The translations under genes were made by a program, and so were the position numbers. From Coraliomargarita sp. (GTDB taxonomy: Bacteria > Verrucomicrobiota > Verrucomicrobiia > Opitutales > UBA953): a DNA stretch of 64,000 nt. The stretch lies in assembly GCA_024638885.1 (NCBI GenBank), contig JAHEJL010000001.1:583001-647000 (forward strand), written 5' to 3'. Of this stretch, positions 26,615-38,366 are shown piece by piece; position 1 is the stretch's first letter, and every line of letters starts with the position of its first letter. Below the pieces are notes generated by a model. That model saw only the letters and a list, made by a program, of their open reading frames with translations, ran no database searches and was not told the DNA's origin.

Positions 26615-27151
26615 TCAGTTCTGGGCGAAGGGTTCCTGGCCGCCGCGCTTGCGTTCCTCGTCCTCGACCTGGTCGAGGCGTTCGCCGAGGGTGATGCGGT
26701 GGCGGGCCATGGTGAGGGCGGCGTGGGCGAACTCCGTGCCGCGGTCGAGCGTGCCCTGGCAGCGGGCCACGGCCTGCTCGCGGTTGTTCGTGACGACGAT
26801 GCCGTTGATCACGGGGACCTCGGCGCGGATGGCGGCGTCCTGCAGCGCATGGGCGGTCGAGTGGGCGATGATCTCGTGGTGCGGGGTGTCGCCGGCGATG
26901 ACGACGCCGAGGGCGATGACGCAGTCGTAGTCGCCGGTCATGGCGGACATGTAGGCGGCGTAAGGGATCTCGCCCGAGCCGGGGACGGCCACCTCGACGA
27001 TGGAGGCGGCGGGCACGCCGGCGGCGCGGAGGCCTTTGATGGCGTTCTTCTTCAGGGCCTGGACGAGCTCCGCGTTGTAACCCGCGGACACGATGGCGAA
27101 GCGGAGTTCGGCGCCGTCGATGGCGTCAGGAGTGGGCTTGTCTAGGCTCAT
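26615..27151 (-). CDS. ribH: 6,7-dimethyl-8-ribityllumazine synthase
   Basis: 178 residues from the ATG at 27149-27151; an upstream in-frame start would add 16 unconserved residues. RibH condenses DHBP with the ribitylaminouracil precursor in the penultimate riboflavin step. Motifs are IVSAGYNAEL, VAVPGSGEIPYAA, the GVVIAGDTPHHEII substrate region and PVINGIVVTNNREQA. A charged C-terminal tail of about 25 residues (ERLDQVEDEERKRGG) extends past the usual end. It lies between ribBX and the S10-NusB fusion; ribH-nusB adjacency is common in bacteria. Confidence 0.94.
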   Translation of the reverse strand: MSLDKPTPDAIDGAELRFAIVSAGYNAELVQALKKNAIKGLRAAGVPAASIVEVAVPGSGEIPYAAYMSAMTGDYDCVIALGVVIAGDTPHHEIIAHSTAHALQDAAIRAEVPVINGIVVTNNREQAVARCQGTLDRGTEFAHAALTMARHRITLGERLDQVEDEERKRGGQEPFAQN

Positions 27152-27220
27152 GGCAGAAGAACAGAGGGCCGATGGAGTCGGTTCCGAACCCGCCTGCAAG
27201 CGGAAACGGCCGAAAAGACC

Positions 27221-28297
27221 TCAGAACGGGACCTGTTCGACGATCTCCAGCCCGTAGCCGCCGAGGCCCACCACCTTGCGCGGGTTGTTCGTGATGAGGC
27301 GGATGCGACGGAGGCCGAGGTGCGAAAGGATCTGCGCGCCGATGCCGTAGTCGCGCGCGTCCATGGCGCCGAGGCGGACGCCCGACTGGTCGGCCTGCAC
27401 GCCGCCGAACGGCTGCGTGACGTGGACGATGACGCCGCGGCCGGCCTTGGCCACGGCTTCGAAGCTGGCGGCGAGGGAGGTGCCGGCGCCGAACGCGCTG
27501 CCGCGGAAGAGGTCGCCCAGCATGTTCTCGCGCTGGACGCGCACGAGCGTCGGCGATTCGTCCGGCTGGCCGAGCGTGAAGACGAGGTGCTGGCGGCCGT
27601 CGGGCAGCGAGCGGTAGACGCGGAGCGTGAACTCGCCCCAGGCGGACTTGAACGGGCTTTCGGCGACGAGCTCGACGAGGCGTTCGCGGCGGTGGCGGAA
27701 CTCGATCAGCTGCGCGATGGAGATCATGTGCAGGCCGAACTTCTTCTTGAGTTCGACGAGCTCGGGCAGGCGCGCCATCGAGCCGTCCTCGTTCAGGATC
27801 TCGCAGATGACGCCGCTCGGGTGCAGGCCGGCGAGCGACGCGAGGTCGACCGCGGCCTCGGTGTGGCCGGCGCGCTGCAGCACGCCGCCCGGACGGGCGA
27901 GGAGCGGGAAGATGTGGCCGGGCTGGACGAGCGCCTCGGGCTTGGCCTGCGGGTCGGCGAGGATCGCGATGGTCTTCGCGCGGTCGTAGGCGGAGATGCC
28001 GGTGGAGATCCCTTCGGCGGCGTCGACCGAGACGGCGAAGGCGGTGCGCTGCGACTCGCGGTTCTCCGGCACCATCTGGGAGATGCCCAGGCGGCGCAGC
28101 TGATGCTCGACGGTCGGGACGCAGATGAGGCCGCGCGCATGGCGGATCATCATGTTGACGGTCTCCGGGGTGGCCTTCGAGGCGGCCATGACGAGGTCGC
28201 CCTCGTTCTCGCGGTTCTCATCGTCGGTCACGATGACGAGCTTCCCGGCGGCGATGTCCGCCAGGGCTTCCTCGATGGTGTCGAAGGGCTCGTTCAT
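27221..28297 (-). CDS. ribB: DHBP synthase with degenerate GTP cyclohydrolase II domain (RibBX type)
   Basis: 358 residues. Residues 1-205 are 3,4-dihydroxy-2-butanone 4-phosphate synthase, with the catalytic acidic loop DDENRENEGD (about 25-34) and RPGGVLQRAGHTEAAVDLA. The rest has the GTP cyclohydrolase II fold: the end keeps ARDYGIGAQIL and LITNNPRKVVGLGGYGLEIVE. However, the zinc site, normally three cysteines in SECLTGDVFGSLRCDCG, reads QRENMLGDLFRGSAFGAG with no cysteine, and the RQEGRGIGL segment is also lost. The protein should make DHBP but not open GTP, so a separate RibA is needed. It heads the ribBX-ribH-nusEB-ftsY run. Confidence 0.92.
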   Translation of the reverse strand: MNEPFDTIEEALADIAAGKLVIVTDDENRENEGDLVMAASKATPETVNMMIRHARGLICVPTVEHQLRRLGISQMVPENRESQRTAFAVSVDAAEGISTGISAYDRAKTIAILADPQAKPEALVQPGHIFPLLARPGGVLQRAGHTEAAVDLASLAGLHPSGVICEILNEDGSMARLPELVELKKKFGLHMISIAQLIEFRHRRERLVELVAESPFKSAWGEFTLRVYRSLPDGRQHLVFTLGQPDESPTLVRVQRENMLGDLFRGSAFGAGTSLAASFEAVAKAGRGVIVHVTQPFGGVQADQSGVRLGAMDARDYGIGAQILSHLGLRRIRLITNNPRKVVGLGGYGLEIVEQVPF

Positions 28298-28303
28298 GAA
28301 AGA

Positions 28304-28332
28304 GGGAGGTTCGAACTTGGTCGGAACCTCCC
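28304..28332 (-). promoter_or_regulatory. Inverted repeat in the ribBX leader
   Basis: A perfect 9-bp inverted repeat (GGGAGGTTC/GAACCTCCC on the plus strand, 11-base loop) ends 7 bases before the ribBX start codon. No FMN riboswitch core is present. It could be an operator, or a hairpin limiting access to the start. A TTGCAC box lies just upstream, 44 bases before the ATG. Confidence 0.4.
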
Positions 28333-28383
28333 CCGGTGCAAGCGGGGAGATGGCTCCCGGCCCGCGAAAAACCCGCCGGATGC

Positions 28384-29142
28384 TTATTTGGCGGCCTTGG
28401 CCTTGGCTTTGCCCTTGGCCGCGGCCGCGGGGGCGACGGGTTTCGGCGCGGTGGCCATCGCTTCGGCGATCTTGGCGCCGGCTTCCTTCCAGGTGGCCTT
28501 GGGCTCGGGCTTGGCGCTCCAGAGGGTGAAGTTGCGGAAGGTGGCGGCTTGGCCTGCGCAGGTGAAGCCCGGGCTGACCTTCTCGGTCTTGAACAGGGGG
28601 TTGCTCCCGAAGCCGCTGACCTTGCCGTCGATCGTCGCGACCATGGTGTCGCCCACCATCTCGAGGACGACGCTGTGCCAGGTGCCGGTCTCGAAGGCCT
28701 GCGCGGCGCCGAGGAAGACGACGGCCTTGTCCGGTCCGTCATGGTCGTTGTCGTCCTTCTGGATGCGCAGGGTGGTCGGCGTGATCGCCACGCGGGCCAT
28801 GTGGTCCTTGGCCGCGTTCACGCTCAGCGAGATCGACTTGGCGCCGTCGAGGCGGAACTCGAAGGCGATGACGAGGTCCTGCAGCTTCTGCGCGACGCGG
28901 CTGACGGCGCCATGCTTGTCGGCCGGGAGCTCTTCGACGCGCATGCCATCGGCGCCGCGCTCCCACTTGCCCTTGGCGACCTTCCAATCGGCGGCCTTGG
29001 CGTCCTTCGTCAGCGCGTCGCTGAGGATCTCCTTGTCCGGCTGGGCGAGGAGGGTGACGGGAGCGTCAGCCGCGCAGAGCGGCGAGACGCAGGCGAGCAG
29101 GGCGAGCAGGGCGAGGAGGCGAAGCGACAGGTGCATACGCAT
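28384..29142 (-). CDS. Exported DUF1080/LamG-like protein
   Basis: 252 residues from the ATG at 29140-29142, giving a signal peptide (LSLRLLALLALLACVSPLCA, cleavage near 22). The mature part is a single beta-sandwich domain: ADWKVAKGKWERGADGM, then VIAFEFRLDGAKSISLSVN, TGTWHSVVLEMVGDTMVATIDG and a closing PGFTCAGQAATFRNFTLW. This is the layout of DUF1080/concanavalin-like lectin-glucanase domains, common in Verrucomicrobiota and Planctomycetota. The C-terminus is an Ala/Lys tail. It follows the 824-residue exported protein by 29 bases. Polysaccharide binding or hydrolysis is inferred; no catalytic residue is assigned. Confidence 0.65.
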   Translation of the reverse strand: MRMHLSLRLLALLALLACVSPLCAADAPVTLLAQPDKEILSDALTKDAKAADWKVAKGKWERGADGMRVEELPADKHGAVSRVAQKLQDLVIAFEFRLDGAKSISLSVNAAKDHMARVAITPTTLRIQKDDNDHDGPDKAVVFLGAAQAFETGTWHSVVLEMVGDTMVATIDGKVSGFGSNPLFKTEKVSPGFTCAGQAATFRNFTLWSAKPEPKATWKEAGAKIAEAMATAPKPVAPAAAAKGKAKAKAAK

Positions 29143-29171
29143 GGAACCGCGGAAACGGACGGTGGTTGCGA

Positions 29172-31646
29172 TTATTCGTAGGTCAGCTGCGCGGAGAGGA
29201 CGGCGTCCTCGTCGGCGACGAAGCGCACCCAGTAGGCGTTGAGCCAGGCTTCGAAGGCATGGACGACTTCCCCGCCGGCCGGCACTTCGATGACCTTGTA
29301 GGCCGAGCTGCGGCCGTCGCCGGCGACGTCGAGCAGCACGGACACCCGGACGGGCTTGGCGCCATGGTTGGTGAGCTTGAGGGTCTTCTTGTCGTAACCG
29401 GTCATGAGGTAGGGGTCGGAAGGCGCACCCTTCTGGACGTTGGTCTTCAGCCAAGGGCCGCCCAGGCCGCGGGGCTTGCCCAGCTGCCAGAGGTCATCGG
29501 CGGCGCCGACCCAGACGGCGGCCTTGCCGTCCTCGGAGCGGATGATGTGGCGATCGTCCTTCGCGGCTTCGGGCGAGACGCCGCTCAGCACGAGCAGTCC
29601 GCGGTAGGAGCAATAGTCATGCACGGCGACGTCGCTGGTCGCGAGGGGGCGCATGCGGATCGCGCCCTTGGCGTTGAGCGCGGGCAGTTCGTAGAAGGTG
29701 CCGTGGGCCTGGAGCAGGTCGCGCTCGGTGCAGACTTCGCGGGCCTTCCGGAGCGCGTCGCGGGCGAGCAGGCCGTCCTGCGCCGACGCCGCCGAGCGCG
29801 GCAGGCGCCAGCGGACGCCGCTTTCCTCGAAGATCACCGAAGCGGCGTCGGCCGTCACGATGCCCTGCGGGATCAAGGTGTTACGTTTGAAGAAATCCAC
29901 GCCCTTCTGGTCGGCCATCTTCGTCAGCTTGAGGTCGGCGGAGAGTTCGTAGGCGTCGCCGAGCGTGGTCTTGTCGGGCGTGACGTCCGCGGCGAGGACC
30001 GCGAGGGTGCGTAGGTTCGCGCCGCGCGTCAGCAGGAACGCGCCTTGCGAGGTGGCGTCGCCGGCCTTGCTCAGGCCCTTGAACAAAGCGCCACGAGCGT
30101 CGCCACGTTCGTCCTTGGCGGCGTATTGGAACGTGACGCTCGCCTTGGCGAGGTCGCGGTCGGCCTTCGCGCGGATCCAGGCCCCGGCGACGTCGGCCGG
30201 GATCTCGACCCAGCGGGCGGGCTCGTCGGCCTTCAGCGTCACCGCGCGCCAGGTCTGCCACTGGCCGTCGCCCTTTTCGTCGATCTCCAGGGTGAAGGTC
30301 GCGGCCGCGGCGCCGTCATGCCCGAGGAACACCGCGCGCTTCGCGAAACCGGCGAGCAGGAAGGGATCGGACGTTTCGCCGGCCTTGACCGGTTCGTCGA
30401 CCCAGACGCTGCCGCGGCCGATCGCGGGGCCGAGCTTGTCCGGCGTATCGAGCGCGGTGAACCAGAGGTTCGATTGCGACTGGCCCGGGCCGGCGAGCGC
30501 GCCCTTCGCGGGACGCTTGTTGAGGAACTCGGACTTCGCGGTGTCATCGCAGCCGAAGACGAGGCGGTCCTTCCAGCGCGTGAAGTCGCCGATGACCTTG
30601 AGGTAGGCGGAGCGGGGCGCGACGCCGGCCGAATGCTTCGAAGAGAAGTTCGCCGGGAATTTCCAGAAGAGCCCGTGCATGGTCATCAGGCGCGAGCCTG
30701 CCTCGCCGATGTCGCGGATACGGGGCCACTCGGTGTTCCAGCCGTGCGCGCCGTCGTACGAGTGGCTGCCCTTAGGCAGGCGGTAGCTCGTCCACCTGCC
30801 GTCTTCCATCACCATGAGGATGACGGAGCGGAAATCCCAGCCGACCGTCCAGATCGGGTCCTTCGCCGGGTCGGCGTTGCCGGTCAGGCCGCCGGGGCCG
30901 GTGACTTCGGTGAACTGATTGCGACGGATGAGCTTCCAGTTGCCTTCGCCGTCGAACGAGCCGAGGGCGCCGCTGACGATCGTCGGATCGACGAGCGCCT
31001 TCGCGCCCTGTTCGCCGTTGTTCGCAATGATGACCTGGCCCTGGCCCGAGTAGAGGCCTTTGCCGTGATAGCCGGGCAGGGTCGAGGTGATCGTCGCCGG
31101 GCTGACCTCCGCGGTCTGGCCGGGCTTCGGCACGTTCTTGATCTCCTTGATGAGCCCCTTTACGGCGAGCGTGCGGACGTCGACCTCGTAGAGCCCGTCT
31201 TCCATCGTGGCGTAGTAGAGCTTGTTCGCCGGGTCGGTGAGGTGACGGGCGTTGCCGGTCAGGCGTCCGGGCATGAGCTTCGGCGCGATGACGCGCACCT
31301 CGCGGTTCGCGCCGATGAGGTAGGGTCCGATGATGAGCTGGTCGGACTCCTTGTGGATCATGCGGTTCGCCGGCGTGCCGCCGACGCTTTCCGGGCGGAC
31401 GATCTGCGTCAGGTCGGGGGTGATCTCGTAGAGCTTGTCGCTCGAGCCGTAGGGCAGGTGCGGACCGTAGCTGATGACCCAGAGGCGGTCGGCCCACGGC
31501 ACGACGGCGCCGGTACCGCATTCGCCCTCGTTGTTGAAGTAAGCGAGTTCGGGGTAGATGCCCGACCACTGCTGCGGGGCGGCGGAGAGCGAAGTGGTCG
31601 CGGCCAGCGCGAGCGCGGCGAGCGTGCGGAACGGAGACGGGGTCAT
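29172..31646 (-). CDS. Large exported protein of unknown function
   Basis: 824 residues with a signal peptide (MTPSPFRTLAALALAATTSLSAA). The first half looks like a beta-propeller-type repeat protein: short strands with DRLWVISYGPH, KLYYATMEDGLYEVD, GSFDGEGNWKLIRR and a repeated D-R-L-V-x-G-x-D motif. The second half has beta-sandwich-like blocks in which the same motif occurs twice (GAPSDPYLMTGYDKKTLKL near the C-terminus, and ETSDPFLLAGFAKRAVFLGHDG in the middle), with following FTLEIDEKGDGQW and VSVLLDVAGDGR segments. I do not recognise a named enzyme family. The paired DUF1080-like gene suggests a role in carbohydrate handling at the cell surface. Confidence 0.72.
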   Translation of the reverse strand: MTPSPFRTLAALALAATTSLSAAPQQWSGIYPELAYFNNEGECGTGAVVPWADRLWVISYGPHLPYGSSDKLYEITPDLTQIVRPESVGGTPANRMIHKESDQLIIGPYLIGANREVRVIAPKLMPGRLTGNARHLTDPANKLYYATMEDGLYEVDVRTLAVKGLIKEIKNVPKPGQTAEVSPATITSTLPGYHGKGLYSGQGQVIIANNGEQGAKALVDPTIVSGALGSFDGEGNWKLIRRNQFTEVTGPGGLTGNADPAKDPIWTVGWDFRSVILMVMEDGRWTSYRLPKGSHSYDGAHGWNTEWPRIRDIGEAGSRLMTMHGLFWKFPANFSSKHSAGVAPRSAYLKVIGDFTRWKDRLVFGCDDTAKSEFLNKRPAKGALAGPGQSQSNLWFTALDTPDKLGPAIGRGSVWVDEPVKAGETSDPFLLAGFAKRAVFLGHDGAAAATFTLEIDEKGDGQWQTWRAVTLKADEPARWVEIPADVAGAWIRAKADRDLAKASVTFQYAAKDERGDARGALFKGLSKAGDATSQGAFLLTRGANLRTLAVLAADVTPDKTTLGDAYELSADLKLTKMADQKGVDFFKRNTLIPQGIVTADAASVIFEESGVRWRLPRSAASAQDGLLARDALRKAREVCTERDLLQAHGTFYELPALNAKGAIRMRPLATSDVAVHDYCSYRGLLVLSGVSPEAAKDDRHIIRSEDGKAAVWVGAADDLWQLGKPRGLGGPWLKTNVQKGAPSDPYLMTGYDKKTLKLTNHGAKPVRVSVLLDVAGDGRSSAYKVIEVPAGGEVVHAFEAWLNAYWVRFVADEDAVLSAQLTYE

Positions 31647-31680
31647 GACCGACTTTTTCCCGCCGGCCGACGGCTGGCAA
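31647..31680 (-). promoter_or_regulatory. Putative near-leaderless promoter of the 824-residue protein gene
   Basis: TTGCCA begins 34 bases before the ATG on the minus strand, with an A-rich AAAAAGT about 7-12 bases before the ATG as a weak -10. The upstream comEC-like gene ends at 31683, so the box sits right at its stop. Confidence 0.4.
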
Positions 31681-31682
31681 GG

Positions 31683-33320
31683 TCAGGATGAGAAGGCGCG
31701 CAGGAGAAAGGCCAGCAACAGCCAGCCGATCAGCGCCGCCGCGGGCACGCCCAGGAGCCGGAGCAGGCTCCTGGACTGGACCTGCGTCAGGAAGGCGAGC
31801 GCCAGGAGGGCTCCGCCGACCGGACCGAGCCAGCGATACGGCAGGTCGAGCCGCAGGTTCAGCGAGGGGACGCGGGCGCACGCCTGGGCGATCCAGGTCA
31901 TGACGTGCAAGAGGCCCGCCGCGAGGCCGTTGAGCCAGGCCGCGGGTATCGCGAGCCAGTCGCTCACGCTGCAGGCGACGGAGGCCATCCCGAGCATGAG
32001 CGGAATCTCCGAGAGCGGGACGAGCACGAGGTTCACGAAGACGCCGCCCCAGCTCGCCGCGCCGAAGAGCCCGAGCGTGAGCGGCGTCCCGGCGAGCGTC
32101 GCCGCGCATGAGACGCATAGGCCGCCGAGCAGGAAGGTCCGCAATCGGCCGCGGAGTTTCTGCCCCGCGGGTCGCGCGTCCGCCGGCGTGAGGCGTTCCG
32201 CTTCGGTGGGCCGGTCGCAGAGCTGCGCCGCCGGGCCGCCGGCCGCGATGATGCCGAGCACGGCCGCGTAGCTGAGCTGGAAGCCGGCGTCCGCGCAGGC
32301 TTCCGGCGTCAGGATCAGCGTCACGGCGCAGGCGAGCGCGAGCGATTGCAGCGCGGGCGTGGCGCGTTCGCCGGCGCGTCCGCCCCAGAGGAAGGCGGCC
32401 ATGATCCAGGCGCGGACGGAGGACGGCGACGCGCCGGTGACCTGCACGTAGAGCCAGAGCAGCAGCAGGATGGCCACGCCGGCCGGGAGTTCGGGTAACC
32501 GCGCGCGGCGCGCCAGCCACAGCAACGCCGCGGCCATGCCGGCGATGTGCAGGCCGCTGATCGCGAAGAGGTGCAACGTGCCCGTCGCGGCGAACGCTTC
32601 CTTGGCCTCGGCGGGGAGCAGCGCGGTGCGCCCGAGCATCGTCGCGGCGAGCAACGCGCCCCCGGCCTCGTCCGGCCAGGGCAAGGTGCGCAGCCAACGT
32701 TCGAGCCGGGCTTGCTCCGCTTGCCGCCAGCGCGCGAAGCGGGAGGCCGGCGCGAGTTCGCCCAGCGCGCGCCCGCCGCGCAGCTTCAGCGTCGCGCCTT
32801 GCGCGCGCAGCCACGCGTCGTAGCCGTCGGCGTCCGCGGCGATCGTCGTGAGCCCGCCGGCGATCATGAGCTCGGCGCCTTCCGCCGGGCAGGGGCCGTA
32901 CGCGGATAGCGCGACGCGGCGGCGGAACAGCCCCCCGTCGCGGTCCGTGATCCACCCAAGTCCGTTCCAACCTTCGCCGCCTTGGCGCGGCGAGGCGCGT
33001 TCGACGAGGACCGGCAGCTCGACGAACGGACGGCGGATGGTCACCGGTCCTTGCGGCGGCGTACGCAGCTGATGCCAGGCCGCCCCGAGCGCCGTGCCGG
33101 CCAGCGCGAGCGCGGTGAGGGCGAGGAGCGCATGACGACGTCCGAACCAGGCGACGCCGGTCGCGCCGGCGCCGACGAGCAGCCATGGCCCGGGCGTGAC
33201 GCCGACGGCGGCGTCGACCGAGCAGCCGAGCAGGAGGGGGAGGGCGAGCCAGAGCGCCGGACAGTGTCCGAAGCGGTCGGGGGTCAGGGAGTCTTGCTCC
33301 AGGGGGTCGGGCCTTGCCAT
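31683..33320 (-). CDS. ComEC/Rec2-family DNA-uptake channel protein without metallo-beta-lactamase domain
   Basis: 545 residues. After two or three N-terminal helices comes a soluble domain (DUF4131-like), then the Competence domain with the hallmark HLFAISGLHIAGM (about residues 249-261), TGASPSSVRAWIMAA and GFQLSYAAVLGI. About ten membrane segments follow. ComEC forms the inner-membrane channel for single-stranded DNA in natural transformation. The C-terminal metallo-beta-lactamase domain found in many ComEC proteins is absent: the chain ends after the last helices. No other competence gene is nearby. The start lies inside the end of folK (37-base overlap). Confidence 0.88.
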   Translation of the reverse strand: MARPDPLEQDSLTPDRFGHCPALWLALPLLLGCSVDAAVGVTPGPWLLVGAGATGVAWFGRRHALLALTALALAGTALGAAWHQLRTPPQGPVTIRRPFVELPVLVERASPRQGGEGWNGLGWITDRDGGLFRRRVALSAYGPCPAEGAELMIAGGLTTIAADADGYDAWLRAQGATLKLRGGRALGELAPASRFARWRQAEQARLERWLRTLPWPDEAGGALLAATMLGRTALLPAEAKEAFAATGTLHLFAISGLHIAGMAAALLWLARRARLPELPAGVAILLLLWLYVQVTGASPSSVRAWIMAAFLWGGRAGERATPALQSLALACAVTLILTPEACADAGFQLSYAAVLGIIAAGGPAAQLCDRPTEAERLTPADARPAGQKLRGRLRTFLLGGLCVSCAATLAGTPLTLGLFGAASWGGVFVNLVLVPLSEIPLMLGMASVACSVSDWLAIPAAWLNGLAAGLLHVMTWIAQACARVPSLNLRLDLPYRWLGPVGGALLALAFLTQVQSRSLLRLLGVPAAALIGWLLLAFLLRAFSS

Positions 33321-33820
33321 GCGCGGAGGCCTTGGCCGCCGACGGGCAGGGACCGAACCTCCGCGGCCAGCGAACCCCAGGCGGGGACCTTGGCGAGGGC
33401 GGGGGTCTGGAGGAGATTACCTAAGGGGATAATGACGAACCCCCGGGAGGACCACCTAGGGTGGGGGAGGGTGACCGTCGGGCTGGACCAAGCCCCTCCT
33501 TCATAGAAGAGCAGGTCGATGTCCAAGGTCCGGGGGCCGTTGCGGTTGGCGGTCCGTTCCCGGCCGAGCTGGCGCTCGATTTCGAGGGTCTGGGCGAGCA
33601 GTTCGTCGGGATTTAAATCACAAACAATTGCCAGACAAAGGTTTAAGAAATTAGGCTGGTCGGCGTAGCCCACCGGGTCCGAATCGACCGCCGCGGAGAC
33701 CGCCAAGACACGGGTCCCGGGCAGCTGGTCGAGCCGACGGATGGCTTGGGCGATGATTTCAGCCCTTTCGCCCAGATTGCTCCCCAGGCCGAGGATGAAC
33801 TGCCGGGGGGCGCCGTTCAC
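33284..33820 (-). CDS. folK: 2-amino-4-hydroxy-6-hydroxymethyldihydropteridine pyrophosphokinase
   Basis: 178 residues from the GTG at 33818-33820, which overlaps the folB stop (GTGA). HPPK transfers pyrophosphate from ATP to the pterin in folate synthesis. Motifs are LGLGSNLGERAEII at the N-terminus, VGYADQPNFLNLCLAI, and the signature GPRTLDIDLLFY with LPHPRWSSRGFVIIPL. The gene is coupled to folB upstream, and its last 37 bases overlap the start of the comEC-like gene in another frame. Confidence 0.95.
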   Translation of the reverse strand: MNGAPRQFILGLGSNLGERAEIIAQAIRRLDQLPGTRVLAVSAAVDSDPVGYADQPNFLNLCLAIVCDLNPDELLAQTLEIERQLGRERTANRNGPRTLDIDLLFYEGGAWSSPTVTLPHPRWSSRGFVIIPLGNLLQTPALAKVPAWGSLAAEVRSLPVGGQGLRAWQGPTPWSKTP

Positions 33821-34179
33821 GCCCGCTCGCGACGGATCTTCACCGAAATGGCGTCGAACTCGGCGGCCACGGGGGCGAAAGGTTTGGTGACTTCGACCGT
33901 GACGGCCTTGACCACCCCGAAAGTGCCCAGAATCCGCGCGGCGATCTGCTGGGCCAGGGTCTCGATGAGGTAGACCGGCTGGCCGGTCAGCTGGGCTTCG
34001 ACGGTACGGATGACCTGCGCGTAATCGACGGTCAGCTTCAGGTCGTCGGCCGCCGCCGCCGGACGGGTGTCGACCTCGAGGTCGACCGAGACGGTGAAAC
34101 GCTGGCCGAGACGCTTTTCCTCGGGCAGAGCCCCATGGTGTCCGAAGGACTTGATGCCGGCGATCCTGATGATGTCCAC
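33817..34179 (-). CDS. folB: Dihydroneopterin aldolase
   Basis: 120 residues from the GTG at 34177-34179, chosen because it gives the usual family length and begins right at the conserved [21 protein letters not shown]. FolB cleaves dihydroneopterin to 6-hydroxymethyl-dihydropterin. [14 protein letters not shown] and [13 protein letters not shown] are the substrate-pocket segments. It is the first gene of the folB-folK-comEC run and diverges from carB. A TTGCAG box lies 35 bases before the GTG. Confidence 0.92.
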   Translation of the reverse strand: MDIIRIAGIKSFGHHGALPEEKRLGQRFTVSVDLEVDTRPAAAADDLKLTVDYAQVIRTVEAQLTGQPVYLIETLAQQIAARILGTFGVVKAVTVEVTKPFAPVAAEFDAISVKIRRERA

Positions 34180-34298
34180 GCCCCGATGAATGCCTTCCCG
34201 GGACGCCCCTGCAAGCGCCTTCCCGCGACGCGCCCGCAATTGTTAGAAGTCCCCACTTGACCACCCTTCCAGCGGTCGCTGACAGTCCGCGGAACACT
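34180..34298. promoter_or_regulatory. Divergent folB/carB promoter region
   Basis: On the minus strand TTGCAG begins 35 bases before the folB GTG (at 34214). On the plus strand TTGACC (34257-34262) begins 42 bases before the carB ATG, with TGACAG 17 bases further as a weak -10. The middle (34238-34260) is locally AT-richer. Confidence 0.4.
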
Positions 34299-37541
<3,243 letters not shown>

Positions 37542-37563
37542 ATCGGGTACGAACTCCTTTCCC

Positions 37564-38343
37564 ATGAAATACCCCGTCCTCGCCGCGCTGGCCGTCGCCG
37601 TCGCGTCTCTCCATGCCGCCGATGAGGCGAAGCCGAATCCGGCCGCCGCTAAGGCCGACCCGGCTCTCCTGACTAAGGAAGCTCCCACCCCTCCCCCCGC
37701 AAAAACCGTGAAACCGCTCACCCCCGATCAGGTCAAACTGGCCTGGACCATGCTTGGCTACTCCATCGCCAGCCAGTCCCCCATGCCGCAAGTGAACTCG
37801 CAGCTCGAGCTCACCGACGAGGAGATCGAACTCTTCCTCGCCGGCGTGCGCCAGGCGATGCGCGGCGAAAAGCCGAAGTTCAACCCGGCCGAGCTGGGCG
37901 AAGGCGCCGACGCGATGTTCCAGGAACGCGTCAACGCCAAGGCCGGCAAGTGGGGCAAGCAGAACGACGAATTCCTCGCCAAGATCGACGCCGACAAGTC
38001 CGTGACGAAGACCGCCTCCGGTCTCCGCTACAAGATCCTCGTCCCGGGCTCCGCCGAGAAGCCGACCGCCGCTTCCACCGTGAAGTGCCGCTACGAAGGC
38101 AAGCTCGTCGACGGCAAGGTCTTCGACTCCACCAAGAACCGTAACAACGAGCCGACCGAATTCCCGCTCAGCGGCGTGATCCCGGCCTGGACCGAAGGCG
38201 TCCAGCTCATCGGCGTCGGCGGCAAGATCGTCCTCTACTGCCCGTCCGCCATCGCCTACGGCGATCAGGGCCAGGGCCCGATCCCCGGCAAGTCCGTCCT
38301 CGAGTTCGAGGTCGAGCTGGTCGAGATCTCGAAGGCTAAGTAA
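37564..38343 (+). CDS. Exported FKBP-type peptidyl-prolyl isomerase
   Basis: 259 residues. A signal peptide (MKYPVLAALAVAVASLHA) is followed by a Pro/Ala linker, an N-terminal helical dimerisation-type region (LGYSIASQSPMPQ to FQERVNAKAGKW, about 60-130), and a C-terminal FKBP domain: SGLRYKILVPGS, VKCRYEGKLVDGKVFDST, GVIPAWTEGVQLIGVGGK and SVLEFEVELVEI. This is the FkpA/Mip layout of periplasmic folding catalysts. It follows carB by 22 bases and ends at an intrinsic terminator. Confidence 0.92.
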   Translation: MKYPVLAALAVAVASLHAADEAKPNPAAAKADPALLTKEAPTPPPAKTVKPLTPDQVKLAWTMLGYSIASQSPMPQVNSQLELTDEEIELFLAGVRQAMRGEKPKFNPAELGEGADAMFQERVNAKAGKWGKQNDEFLAKIDADKSVTKTASGLRYKILVPGSAEKPTAASTVKCRYEGKLVDGKVFDSTKNRNNEPTEFPLSGVIPAWTEGVQLIGVGGKIVLYCPSAIAYGDQGQGPIPGKSVLEFEVELVEISKAK

Positions 38344-38366
38344 GGTCCGTTCGCAGGCCTACGTAC

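Noticed and set aside
28298..28383. Possible FMN riboswitch before ribBX
   Set aside because: The gap of 86 bases is too short and has none of the conserved FMN element blocks; only a simple inverted repeat is seen.
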